Source: CAINVV01 sp037137375 (GTDB lineage: Bacteria; Bacteroidota; Bacteroidia; Bacteroidales; Prolixibacteraceae). From it: DNA of 64,000 bases. The position numbers and the translations under genes were made by a program. This document shows, in pieces, positions 18,677 through 26,955 of the stretch. A model generated the notes under the pieces. It saw nothing but the letters and a program-made list of their open reading frames with translations, was not told where the DNA came from and did no database searches. Each line of letters begins with the position of its first letter. Within the stretch, counting starts at the first letter, position 1. The DNA lies in contig JBAXKJ010000008.1 of the NCBI GenBank assembly GCA_037137375.1, positions 102,312-166,311 on the forward strand. Direction: 5' to 3'.

Positions 18677-19453
18677 ATGGTAATAGATAAACAGTTCACT
18701 CCTACTTTCGATGACATAGTCTTCGAGAATAGAAACCAGGAATATGGCGCGTATCAGATTCGGAAAAAATACAACCGTGTTGTTCTAATCTCTACGCTGA
18801 TCGGTATTTTCGTCCTCGGTTTAATCGTAATTGTTCCCTATATCAGGGCAAGCAATCAAGCGAGAGCAAAAGCCAGGGATGCCAAAGAGGTAATCGCGGA
18901 AATGGCCAACAACCTTCAACAGGATGCTCCGCCACCGCCGCCACCACCGCCACCACCACCACCAGCTGAACAACAAGCAGTTGTCAAATACGTTGCTCCA
19001 GTTGTTGTAGACTCCGTGAAAGTTGAAGATCAAAGTAAACTGATGATCTCCGACGAGCAGGTAACCACCACCGTCAACAAAGAAGTTGTGGAAGTGGTAG
19101 AACAAAAACAGGAGGAAGTACAAGAGAAGGAAGAACAACAGGTCTTCGTTGTGGTAGAGGAGATGCCGGAATTCCCCGGCGGCGAGACTGCACTTCGTAA
19201 TTACATTGCCAAAGCAATCGTCTATCCGACCGTTGCCCAGGAAAATGGTATTCAGGGTAAAGTATTCGTAACCTTCGTCGTAAACAAGGACGGTTCGGTG
19301 TCAAACGCCAAGATCGCCCGAGGTGTGGATGCATCACTCGATACAGAAGCATTACGCGTGGTCTCAACCTTACCGAAGTGGAAACCAGGGAAACAACGTG
19401 GTGTGCCTGTAAGGGTTTCTTACACCGTTCCGATCAGCTTCAAACTTCAATAG
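18677..19453 (+). CDS. tonB: TonB family protein
   Basis: This 258-residue energy transducer has a short cytoplasmic N-terminus and a single membrane helix at about residues 36-57. A polyproline stretch (14 prolines around residues 80-94) and a valine- and glutamate-rich spacer follow. The C-terminal TonB domain runs from about 155 to 258 (EFPGGETALRNYIAKAIVYP, then VFVTFVVNKDGSV and VRVSYTVPISFKL). It would span the periplasm and power TonB-dependent outer-membrane receptors, none of which is encoded here. It is the last gene of the operon and is followed by a strong terminator. Confidence 0.95.
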   Translation: MVIDKQFTPTFDDIVFENRNQEYGAYQIRKKYNRVVLISTLIGIFVLGLIVIVPYIRASNQARAKARDAKEVIAEMANNLQQDAPPPPPPPPPPPPAEQQAVVKYVAPVVVDSVKVEDQSKLMISDEQVTTTVNKEVVEVVEQKQEEVQEKEEQQVFVVVEEMPEFPGGETALRNYIAKAIVYPTVAQENGIQGKVFVTFVVNKDGSVSNAKIARGVDASLDTEALRVVSTLPKWKPGKQRGVPVRVSYTVPISFKLQ

Positions 19454-19491
19454 TGCATGATACAGGATTAATTGCCTGTTTGTAATATAAA

Positions 19492-19528
19492 GAAAGCCGC
19501 TTACTTCAATGTAAGCGGCTTTCTTTTT
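19492..19528 (+). terminator. Rho-independent terminator after tonB
   Basis: A perfect 13-base stem GAAAGCCGCTTAC / GTAAGCGGCTTTC with a 6-base loop is followed by TTTTT. It lies 38 bases after the tonB stop and also stands downstream of the convergent sod gene, which it may serve from the other side. Confidence 0.93.
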
Positions 19529-19543
19529 GTGGTTGAAATTTCC

Positions 19544-20209
19544 TTATTTGGAAGCTTCAAGATACAGTTTGTTAGCACGATCCCAGTTTACTACATTCCA
19601 GTAAGCATCAGTATAATCTGCCCGCTTGTTCTGATATTTCAGATAATATGCGTGTTCCCAAACATCCAGGGATAAAACCGGCGTACCTTTTACGTCAGAT
19701 ACAGGCATCAAAGGATTGTCCTGATTAGGAGTAGAATGTATGGCTAACTTTCCATTGACCACCGAAAGCCAAACCCAGCCTGATCCAAACCGGCCCAGCG
19801 CTGCCTTCTTAAACTCCTCCTTAAAATGATCGAAGCTTCCCCATCCCGACTTAATGGCCTCCCCTAACTTACCGGAAGGTTCACCACCCGACTTGGGTGC
19901 CATCCCGTTGAAGAAGAAAGTGTGGTTCCAGACTCCGCCTCCATTGTTTCGGATGGCTGCAGGCGTCTCAGCTGTGACTGATTTTTGTAAATCCAGGAGG
20001 GACATCTTTTCCTGTGGTGTGCCGGCAACAGCCTTATTTAAATTATCGACATAAGCCTTATGATGACGACCATAATGGATCTCCATGGTGGTTTTATCGA
20101 TATAAGGTTCGAGCGCGTCAAACGCGTATGGCAATGGCTCTTGGGTAAACTGAGCAAATGCATTTGTTTCCATGACTAACAAGATTAAAATGAATAATAA
20201 ATTTTTCAT
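19544..20209 (-). CDS. sod: Exported Fe/Mn superoxide dismutase, Mn-type residues
   Basis: This 221-residue protein disproportionates superoxide. The metal ligands lie in MEIHYGRHHKAYVDNL, VWNHTFFFNGM and LDVWEHAYYLKY (Asp and His). The second-shell glutamine in NQDNPLM is the Mn-type position. The matching Fe-type glutamine before WNH is replaced by glycine (NGGGVWNH). Unlike most bacterial enzymes of this family it has a signal peptide (MKNLLFILILLVMETNAFAQ), so it should act in the periplasm. It is a single-gene unit, convergent with tonB. Confidence 0.94.
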   Translation of the reverse strand: MKNLLFILILLVMETNAFAQFTQEPLPYAFDALEPYIDKTTMEIHYGRHHKAYVDNLNKAVAGTPQEKMSLLDLQKSVTAETPAAIRNNGGGVWNHTFFFNGMAPKSGGEPSGKLGEAIKSGWGSFDHFKEEFKKAALGRFGSGWVWLSVVNGKLAIHSTPNQDNPLMPVSDVKGTPVLSLDVWEHAYYLKYQNKRADYTDAYWNVVNWDRANKLYLEASK

Positions 20210-20353
20210 GACGTAAATTATTTAGAATGAATATAAACATTCAAAATTTATTACGAGCCATTGAAATTTTTGTTTCCGATTTGCTCATTTTTGTCAAATG
20301 GAAATTACCCCTACATTTACTCCTAAAATTGCTACTAACGTCCAATCTTCTAT

Positions 20354-21850
20354 ATGATATTTGATACCCGAAAATCTGGCGTCCTCCTGCACCCCTCTTC
20401 CTTACCAGGAAATTACGGAATTGGGACACTGGGTGAAGAAGCTTTCAGATTCGTTGACTGGCTCAATGAAGCCGGACAAAAAATTTGGCAGATCCTGCCA
20501 CTCGGACCCACAGACTGGAGCCACTCACCCTATCAATCCTACTCTGCCTTTGCAGGAAACCCCGATCTGATTGATCTGGACCTGCTTAACAAAGAAGGAT
20601 TACTCTCCTCCGTCGCCCTCCAAAACCCACCCGATTTTCCAAAAGATAAAATTGATTATAAAATTTTACTTCCCTATCGTGAAAAACTGCTAAAGGAAGC
20701 ATTCCTGAATTTCTCCTCCTCAGGAGGTTTTAACACCGGAGAATACCATCAATTTTGGGAGCACAACTGGTGGTGGCTCGAATCATGGTCCCTGTTCGAT
20801 GCCTGTCGCCGCAATCTGCCTGGCACCGACTGGAGTAAATGGAAGAATCCCATCAAAACTCGTCTGGAGCCGGCGCTCAAAGATAATTATACCCTGTTCC
20901 GCGAATCAGTAGATTTTAGCAGGTTTCTTCAGTTTATATTCTTCAAACAATGGTTCGCCCTCAAAAGATACGCCAATGAAAAAGGGGTCTTCATTCTAGG
21001 GGACATCCCCCTCTATGTCGCCTATAATAGTGCGGATGTATGGAGTAACCAATCACTTTTTCTGCTAGACGAAGCGCTTCAACCAACCTACGTCGGCGGT
21101 GTCCCTCCCGACTATTTCAGCAAAACTGGTCAGCTTTGGGGAAACCCGCTCTTCGACTGGCAAAAGATGAAAGAAACTGGGTTCCAATGGTGGATGGCCC
21201 GAATTCACTTCAACCTGAGACTCTTTGACCTTGTGAGGATTGACCACTTCCGCGGACTGGAGTCCTTTTGGGCCGTCGCGGCAGGAGAAAAAACTGCTAT
21301 CAATGGCAGCTGGATGAAAGCCAATGGGGATGAGATGTTGCAACTTCTTCAGCAGCAGTTAGGGTCATTGCCTATTGTGGCCGAAGACCTCGGACTGATT
21401 ACACACGAAGTCGATCAACTAAGAAAAAAATATGCCCTTCCGGGGATGAAAGTAATCCAGTTTGCCTTCTCAGATGACCCGGAGAATAACCACCTTCCCC
21501 ACAATTACACCAAAGATTTCGTCGCCTATACTGGCACGCACGACAACAATACTACGAACGGCTGGTTGCAATCCCTCAAAAAAAACGATCTAAAGCAGGT
21601 AGAAAAATATTTAGGCTCGGAACAATTAAATTCCTGGCACCTTATCAGGAAAGTGGAGGAATCAGTAGCTCAACTCGCCATCATTCCGATGCAGGATATT
21701 CTCGGATTGCTGTCCACTTCGAGGATGAATAAACCAGGGACCGTCAAAGGGAACTGGATCTGGCGTATGGACATTGAACTTCTCAAGAAAGACCACGGTA
21801 CCAAACTACTTGAGCTCACGAAATTGTTTGGACGAAACAGCTTCGTTTGA
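20354..21850 (+). CDS. malQ: 4-alpha-glucanotransferase (amylomaltase)
   Basis: This 498-residue GH77 enzyme transfers alpha-1,4-glucan segments in glycogen and maltodextrin metabolism. It opens with RKSGVLLHPSSLPGNYGIGTLG, the standard MalQ start. The catalytic nucleophile lies in VRIDHFRGLESFWAV, the acid/base in VAEDLGLIT and the third carboxylate in GTHDNNTTNGW. Length matches the short Thermus-type enzymes without extra starch-binding domains. No other glycogen gene is nearby, so it seems to be transcribed alone. Confidence 0.96.
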   Translation: MIFDTRKSGVLLHPSSLPGNYGIGTLGEEAFRFVDWLNEAGQKIWQILPLGPTDWSHSPYQSYSAFAGNPDLIDLDLLNKEGLLSSVALQNPPDFPKDKIDYKILLPYREKLLKEAFLNFSSSGGFNTGEYHQFWEHNWWWLESWSLFDACRRNLPGTDWSKWKNPIKTRLEPALKDNYTLFRESVDFSRFLQFIFFKQWFALKRYANEKGVFILGDIPLYVAYNSADVWSNQSLFLLDEALQPTYVGGVPPDYFSKTGQLWGNPLFDWQKMKETGFQWWMARIHFNLRLFDLVRIDHFRGLESFWAVAAGEKTAINGSWMKANGDEMLQLLQQQLGSLPIVAEDLGLITHEVDQLRKKYALPGMKVIQFAFSDDPENNHLPHNYTKDFVAYTGTHDNNTTNGWLQSLKKNDLKQVEKYLGSEQLNSWHLIRKVEESVAQLAIIPMQDILGLLSTSRMNKPGTVKGNWIWRMDIELLKKDHGTKLLELTKLFGRNSFV

Positions 21851-21872
21851 TTTTCAAAAGTCGTCGACCTGC

Positions 21873-22334
21873 CTATTGAATATTCATTTTTTGAATTTTC
21901 TTGTGTATCCCAAGGTATTCAGAAAGCGCTGCCGATCCATACCATTTAAATAAATCCACAGCGAAAATCTTTTGCTTGATAGTCGGGTCCGTTTTTAACA
22001 ATTCGTTGGCCTCTTCAAAAGTAGGTACATTGAGGATGAAAATTCCACGATATGCCTTGTCATTTTCTCCAAAAGGACCGGCCACAACTAATTTTCCCAA
22101 TTCGGCTAATCGCCCGATGTTACGCATATGGCCGGCGAACAAGCTGTCGCGTTTAGCTTTGTCTTCCTCATGGTTACTGCCAGTTTTAAGAATTACCATG
22201 ACATACCATTTCATTCCATAATCGTCGGCCCCTAATTTTTTTGCTAAAACAGGATCATAACCCTCACTATTCTGTTGTCCGACTGCAGAAATGGACAACA
22301 AAAACAAGGCGGAAAGCATTAAGATAGTTTTCAT
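21873..22334 (-). CDS. Exported YCII-related protein
   Basis: The start is placed at ATG 22334, which opens a signal peptide (MKTILMLSALFLLSISAVGQ); an upstream start at 22355 would add seven residues. The mature part resembles the YCII ferredoxin-like fold: a long N-terminal strand (MKWYVMVILKTGSN), HMRNIGRLAELGKLVVAGPFGEND with the family histidine and GPF motif, and FEEANELLKTDP. YCII proteins are mostly cytosolic, small and of unclear role; an exported form is less usual. It is convergent with malQ. Confidence 0.78.
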   Translation of the reverse strand: MKTILMLSALFLLSISAVGQQNSEGYDPVLAKKLGADDYGMKWYVMVILKTGSNHEEDKAKRDSLFAGHMRNIGRLAELGKLVVAGPFGENDKAYRGIFILNVPTFEEANELLKTDPTIKQKIFAVDLFKWYGSAALSEYLGIHKKIQKMNIQ

Positions 22335-22481
22335 TCTACAACAATATTTATTCAATTTGACCTTATAAACTTTTACGGAGTAATAATAAATAATATTTAT
22401 AATGATTCCAAATAATATAAGAGAAATAGAAACATCCTGCCGGTCGTGAGCGTATAAACACCGAATTTAAACTATATAATT

Positions 22482-22919
22482 ATGGCACAAGTCGGTACAT
22501 ATTTGAATTTTAAACGGAACACGGAAGAAGCGTTTCTATTTTATCAGTCTGTATTTGGAGGAGAATTCAGCAGAGGTGGGATGATGCGTTATAAAGATGT
22601 CCCTCCAACAGAAGGGATGCCCCCAATGGCGGAAGAAGATAAAGATCTGGTTATGCACGTCGAATTGCCAATCCTGGCGGGTCATGTACTCATGGGAACC
22701 GATGCTCCCGAATCGATGGGGTTTGTCATCCAACCAGGAAACAACTTCCAAATTGATCTGGAGCCTGATACCCAGACTGAAACAAAGCAGCTTTTCGATG
22801 CGCTTTCTGTTGGCGGAACTGTTACTTCTGAGTTGAAGGATATGTTCTGGGGGTCTTATTATGGAGCATTAACAGATCGATTTGGAATCCAGTGGATGTT
22901 CAACTGTTCAGAAAAATGA
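22482..22919 (+). CDS. VOC-family (PhnB/glyoxalase-like) protein
   Basis: This 145-residue protein has the repeated beta-alpha-beta-beta-beta fold of the vicinal oxygen chelate family. It shows TYLNFKRNTEEAFLFYQSVFGGEFSRGGMMRYKDVP, VMHVELPILAGHVLMGTDAPE and MFWGSYYGALTDRFGIQWMFN. This pattern is that of the PhnB-like subgroup, whose substrate is generally unknown. The stop is directly followed by the start of the SRPBCC gene, so the pair is translationally coupled. Confidence 0.85.
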   Translation: MAQVGTYLNFKRNTEEAFLFYQSVFGGEFSRGGMMRYKDVPPTEGMPPMAEEDKDLVMHVELPILAGHVLMGTDAPESMGFVIQPGNNFQIDLEPDTQTETKQLFDALSVGGTVTSELKDMFWGSYYGALTDRFGIQWMFNCSEK

Positions 22920-23360
22920 ATGATGATGGAATCTAAACAACCCGTCTTTATTGCTGTTGAAGTTTCAATTGACACACCCGTATCTGCTGTCTGGAAGCGT
23001 TGGACTACCCCTGCCGATATTCAAGGATGGAATCATGCCTCAGACGACTGGCATACTACTTATGCAGAGAATGACCTGCGGGAGGGTGGCAGATTCCTCT
23101 ATCGAATGGAGGCAAAAGATGGCAGTTTTGGGTTCGATTTTAGCGGGACTTACGATCAGGTCATTCCAAACCGATTAATCGAATATACCCTCGACGATGA
23201 ACGTAAAGTCAGGATCTCGTTTCAAAACAGTGGAGACAGCATCAGAGTGATAGAGACCTTTGAAGCCGAAACCGTAAATACCGTCGAATTACAACGATTC
23301 GGCTGGCAAGCCATTCTAGACAACTTCAAAAAACACACCGAATCTGCATTAATAGAATAA
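22920..23360 (+). CDS. SRPBCC (AHSA1/START-like) domain protein
   Basis: This 146-residue protein has the AHSA1-type helix-grip fold: VSIDTPVSAVWKRWTTPADIQGWNHASDDW, then FSGTYDQVIPNRLIEYTLDD, and a C-terminal helix RFGWQAILDNFKKHTES. Such proteins bind hydrophobic ligands, and most have no known substrate. It starts immediately after the VOC gene stop. VOC and AHSA1 genes are often paired in bacteria, suggesting a shared stress or detoxification role, which is an inference. Confidence 0.85.
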   Translation: MMMESKQPVFIAVEVSIDTPVSAVWKRWTTPADIQGWNHASDDWHTTYAENDLREGGRFLYRMEAKDGSFGFDFSGTYDQVIPNRLIEYTLDDERKVRISFQNSGDSIRVIETFEAETVNTVELQRFGWQAILDNFKKHTESALIE

Positions 23361-23485
23361 TTTTCGATTCTTTTTAGTACGCTTAACTGTGTTGACATTT
23401 TTCTCAGAAGAATCTCCCACCTTAACAAAGCCGGGCATAATACTTAAATGTTGTGAGGTGTAGTTCTGAATGTCTAAGCATACAT

Positions 23486-23500
23486 AACGACTCAGTCGTT
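23486..23500. repeat. Perfect palindrome AACGACT-C-AGTCGTT
   Basis: Seven-base arms surround a single central base. The site lies 200 bases before the kinase gene and could be an operator, or just a small hairpin. No T-run follows it, so it is unlikely to be a terminator. Confidence 0.4.
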
Positions 23501-23663
23501 TATTGCCATGATTCCCCATAGATATGGCCAAAAGTCGACGAAATGACAACGAAGATCAATCTGCACTTTCTTCTAACCTCAACGAAGCACAGATAAATAA
23601 TGGCTTTTAATTGAGATAATGGAGGTTTTTACTGAAATTGTGATGCTTCCTCTTTTGGAAATC

Positions 23664-23671
23664 TATCTTTG
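23664..23671 (+). promoter_or_regulatory. Probable -7 promoter element TATCTTTG of the LytS-PqqD-ATP-grasp operon
   Basis: TATCTTTG matches TAnnTTTG and lies 30 bases before the ATG at 23702. No clear -33 TTTG occurs at 19 bases spacing; activation by the LytTR regulator could compensate for that. Confidence 0.5.
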
Positions 23672-23701
23672 TTATGATTTCAGTAAAGAACAGATTCCTT
23701 C

Positions 23702-24817
23702 ATGAATAAATCCTTCAAGATTGAGATAATTGAGACCCTGCTTTTCGGTTTAGGCTGGATAGGAATCTTCTCCATCCCATTCTTTAATCAATGGGGTTAT
23801 AGCTCTCTTGACTGGCAAAAACTGCTGTCAGAATGGTTACGCATCCTCGCATTCCTCTTGGTATTTCTGCTGAATATTTTTTACCTGATACCTCAATTTC
23901 TGATCCAGCAGAAATACAAGACCTATTTAATCTCGGCTTCAATTCTTATTGTCGCCATGACAGCCGCGGAACTTATATTACACTCCATGCTATTCCCTGA
24001 ACCGGTTGCCATGCCCCCAATGAACCTGGGATCAGGAATCCCAATGGAATTAGGGAACGGCATGCCCGCACCAATCGGCTTTAAACCGGAGAGAAAAACC
24101 AATTATGATACGGTGTCCCTGCATATCATCGCCAACATGATTATCTCTATCCTAATCGTTGGTACTAGCACAACTTTTAAAGTCATCGGACAGTGGCTGA
24201 TTGCAGAAGACAGGCGGAAGGATCTGGAAAAAGAACAGTTAAGAACTGAACTGGCTTTCCTGAGACATCAGGTTAGTCCGCACTTCTTCATGAACACCCT
24301 TAACAATATCCATTCCCTGATAGATATCAATGCGGAGGACGCAAAAGACGCAGTCATACGACTCTCCACCATGATGAGATATCTTCTTTATGATACCTCA
24401 CAAGGTAAAACAAGTCTGGTGAAAGAGATCGGCTTTATCAGAAGTTATATCTCCCTGATGCAACTTCGGTTTTCCGAACATGTTCAGGTAACCCTGGATG
24501 TTCCGGATGAAGTTCCGGATATTCAGATTCCTCCCATGCTTTTTATCTCCCTGCTGGAGAATGCATTCAAACATGGAGTCAGCTATCAGAAAGATTCTTA
24601 CGTGCATCTGAAACTGGACATTAGCAATAACATGATCAATTGCACGATCAAAAACAGCAAACACGGGAAAGCCATAGAAAAGAAAAGTAAATATTCGGGA
24701 ATTGGACTTTCAAATATCAGGAAGAGCCTGGAATTGCTGTATAATAAAAACTACCAGTTCAATATTCAGGAATCTGAGTTAGAATATATTGTCTTTTTAA
24801 GTGTACCGATAGAATAA
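23702..24817 (+). CDS. LytS/YehU-type sensor histidine kinase
   Basis: This 371-residue membrane kinase has about four hydrophobic helices in its first 165 residues, with a methionine- and proline-rich extracytoplasmic loop around residues 100-130. The His_kinase domain follows, with the phosphoacceptor region LRHQVSPHFFMNTLNNIHSLIDI. The ATP-binding N-box is in FISLLENAFKHGV and the G-box in GIGLSNIRKSLELLY. It lies 19 bases before the LytTR regulator gene and leads the operon, so it probably senses a signal that controls the downstream pathway. Confidence 0.92.
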   Translation: MNKSFKIEIIETLLFGLGWIGIFSIPFFNQWGYSSLDWQKLLSEWLRILAFLLVFLLNIFYLIPQFLIQQKYKTYLISASILIVAMTAAELILHSMLFPEPVAMPPMNLGSGIPMELGNGMPAPIGFKPERKTNYDTVSLHIIANMIISILIVGTSTTFKVIGQWLIAEDRRKDLEKEQLRTELAFLRHQVSPHFFMNTLNNIHSLIDINAEDAKDAVIRLSTMMRYLLYDTSQGKTSLVKEIGFIRSYISLMQLRFSEHVQVTLDVPDEVPDIQIPPMLFISLLENAFKHGVSYQKDSYVHLKLDISNNMINCTIKNSKHGKAIEKKSKYSGIGLSNIRKSLELLYNKNYQFNIQESELEYIVFLSVPIE

Positions 24818-24836
24818 AACCGTTAATACTTTTAGC

Positions 24837-25556
24837 ATGAAGATCAGATGTTTAGCCATTGACGATGAACCACTGGCACTCAAACAAATCGGAACCTATA
24901 TTGAGAGAACCCCATTTTTGGAAAAGATCGCCCTGTGCTCAAGTGCCCTGGAAGCCTTGAAATATGTCAGGGAGGAAGAGATAGAACTTCTTTTCGTCGA
25001 CATCAACATGCCCGATCTCAATGGAATGGATTTTGTAAAATCCCTGGAGCAAAAAATTCCTGTCATTTTCACCACAGCCTATAGTGAGTATGCCATCGAA
25101 GGTTTTCAGGTCGACGCACTGGATTATTTACTTAAACCAATCAGCTTTCCGTCATTTTTAAAGTCGGCCAACAAGGCAAAAGCCTGGTTCGATTTAAACA
25201 AGAAAACGACGGAAACTCCTCAGCCAACGCAGGATTACATTTTCGTCAAGGCGGAGCACCGCCTGATCCGCATTTTCCTTGCAGACATCAAATACATTGA
25301 AGGTTCGAATGAATATATTGTGATTCATTTAGTCAAAGACAAGCCGGTGACCACCCTGATGAGAATGAAGAATATTGAAACAGAGCTTCCGGAAAACTTG
25401 TTCATGCGGGTTCACAGATCGTTTATTGTCAACCTTTCTCAAGTTAAGGTAATCGAACGAAACAGGATCATTTTCGACGAGAAAATCTACATCCCCATCG
25501 GGGAACAGTACAAAGAGAATTTCCAAAGATTCCTGGATAAGACCTTTTACCTTTAA
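24837..25556 (+). CDS. LytTR-family response regulator
   Basis: This 239-residue regulator has a receiver domain with the acidic pocket DDEP (residues 9-12), the phosphorylated Asp55 in FVDINMPDLNG and the conserved lysine in LLKPISFPSF. A LytTR DNA-binding domain spans about 135-235 (YIFVKAEHRLIRIFLADIKY, FMRVHRSFIVNL). It pairs with the LytS-like kinase upstream and lies 14 bases before the PqqD-like gene, so regulator and target genes seem to share one transcript. Confidence 0.94.
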   Translation: MKIRCLAIDDEPLALKQIGTYIERTPFLEKIALCSSALEALKYVREEEIELLFVDINMPDLNGMDFVKSLEQKIPVIFTTAYSEYAIEGFQVDALDYLLKPISFPSFLKSANKAKAWFDLNKKTTETPQPTQDYIFVKAEHRLIRIFLADIKYIEGSNEYIVIHLVKDKPVTTLMRMKNIETELPENLFMRVHRSFIVNLSQVKVIERNRIIFDEKIYIPIGEQYKENFQRFLDKTFYL

Positions 25557-25570
25557 TAACCTTAAACCTT

Positions 25571-25813
25571 ATGAGATTCAAAAAGAATATAGCAACCAGT
25601 GAAGCAGGATTCATTTTCAATCCGTCGTCAGGAGACTCATTTTCATCCAATCCCATTGGTTCGGATATATTATTCCTGTTCAAGGAAGATAAATCCCGGC
25701 AGGAAATACTCGATTCGATATGCTCCAGGTATGAGGTAGACAGAAGCCAGTTCGACAAGGACCTGGATGACTTTTTATCTCAGCTGAGAGATTACAACCT
25801 AATGGAAGAATAG
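25571..25813 (+). CDS. PqqD-family protein (RiPP recognition element fold)
   Basis: This 80-residue protein matches the PqqD fold: strand-rich N-terminus (KKNIATSEAGFIFNPSSGDSFSSNPIGSDILFLF), then helices SRQEILDSICSRYEVDRSQFDKDLDDFLSQLRDYNLMEE. PqqD-like domains bind leader peptides of ribosomally made peptides and hand them to modifying enzymes. Here no radical SAM enzyme is present; the next gene encodes an ATP-grasp ligase 11 bases downstream. It could guide that ligase to a peptide or carrier substrate. Recognition rests on pattern and length. Confidence 0.82.
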   Translation: MRFKKNIATSEAGFIFNPSSGDSFSSNPIGSDILFLFKEDKSRQEILDSICSRYEVDRSQFDKDLDDFLSQLRDYNLMEE

Positions 25814-25824
25814 CATATTACGAG

Positions 25825-26898
25825 ATGAAAGAGATAGAACAAATCAGGCGTACAGATAAAAGGAGACTGGTGATTGCCGTTACCGCACTCAATGCTATTG
25901 ATAGTCCGGGTCCGGGAGTAGCAGTGATCCGTTCGATCAAAGAATGTCCTGATTTTGAGACTCGTATCATCGGACTAAGCTATGAAGCGCTGGAGCCTGG
26001 AATCTACATGCACGACCTTGTCGACAAAACTTATCAGATTCCCTATCCATCGGCTGGAACTGAGAGCCTACTTCATCGTCTGGAAGCCATACATGAAATT
26101 GAGAATATCGATCTGATAATTCCCAATTTCGATGCCGAGCTCTTCAATTTCATCAAATTGCGCGACAAACTGAATCTCCTTGGAATCCGCACTTTCCTTC
26201 CTGATCTTGAGCATTTTGAGGCACGTCATAAAATGCTTCTTTACAAATTCGGGAAGAAACACCACTTCATGGTTCCTGAAGACAAGATGATATACCGGCC
26301 TTCAGAATTGAACGCTGCCGCTGATGAACTGGATTTTCCGCTCGTCGTCAAAGGGAAATATTATGACGCTGAAATTGTCAACAGCAGAGAGGATGCGCAA
26401 AAAGCCTTTTTTCGACTTCAGGCCAAATGGGGATTGCCAATCATCGTGCAAAAATTCATCCGGGGTACCGAATTCAACATTGCGGCACTCGGAGATGGTA
26501 ATGGGAACACCATCAGTGTGATACCAATGAGAAAACTATATATTACGGATAAGGGTAAGGCTTGGGCTGGGATTACGATCGAAGACAGCTCCTTCATTGA
26601 TCTTGCTCATAAATTTATCCGGGCTACCAAATGGCGGGGGGGATGTGAGCTGGAGATCATGCAGACCACTGATGGCATATCCTATATTATGGAAGTGAAT
26701 CCGAGATTCCCAGCATGGATCTATTTATCGGCCGCTGCCGGTCAAAACCAACCTGTCGCCCTCGTTAAAATGGCTTTGGGGGAAACCGTAGAACCATTTA
26801 AAAAATATGAAGTAGGAAAGATGTTTATACGATATTCCTGGGATTTAATCACCGACGTAAGTGAATTTCAGACCATTTCAGGAAAAGGAGAATTATAA
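25825..26898 (+). CDS. ATP-grasp family ligase
   Basis: This 357-residue protein has an N-terminal Rossmann-like domain (RLVIAVTALNAIDSPGPGVAVIRSIKE), then an ATP-grasp fold with the nucleotide-binding lysine in FPLVVKGKYYDA. The Mg-binding strand is MEVNPRFPAWIYLSAAAG. The family forms amide bonds through acyl-phosphate intermediates. Closest in style are carbamoyl-phosphate-synthase-like and peptide-ligase ATP-grasp proteins; the substrate is not visible. It lies between the PqqD-like and decarboxylase genes. Confidence 0.88.
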   Translation: MKEIEQIRRTDKRRLVIAVTALNAIDSPGPGVAVIRSIKECPDFETRIIGLSYEALEPGIYMHDLVDKTYQIPYPSAGTESLLHRLEAIHEIENIDLIIPNFDAELFNFIKLRDKLNLLGIRTFLPDLEHFEARHKMLLYKFGKKHHFMVPEDKMIYRPSELNAAADELDFPLVVKGKYYDAEIVNSREDAQKAFFRLQAKWGLPIIVQKFIRGTEFNIAALGDGNGNTISVIPMRKLYITDKGKAWAGITIEDSSFIDLAHKFIRATKWRGGCELEIMQTTDGISYIMEVNPRFPAWIYLSAAAGQNQPVALVKMALGETVEPFKKYEVGKMFIRYSWDLITDVSEFQTISGKGEL

Positions 26899-26955
26899 AA
26901 CAGTTATAGGGGCGGCCCTATGTGGCAGTCAATCATGATTTTAATAAATCAATCA

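Larger units (their letters stand above)
23361..23701. other. Intergenic region upstream of the LytS-like kinase operon
   Basis: These 341 bases hold a perfect palindrome (23486-23500), a 28-codon open frame (23524-23610) and a -7 promoter element (23664-23671). No recognised gene is present. Confidence 0.6.

Noticed and set aside
18821..19138. Minus-strand frame with a tryptophan-rich run
   Set aside because: It is the reverse of the polyproline codons of tonB.
23349..23549. A 66-codon minus-strand frame after the SRPBCC gene
   Set aside because: It overlaps the SRPBCC end and the palindrome and resembles no family; probably chance.
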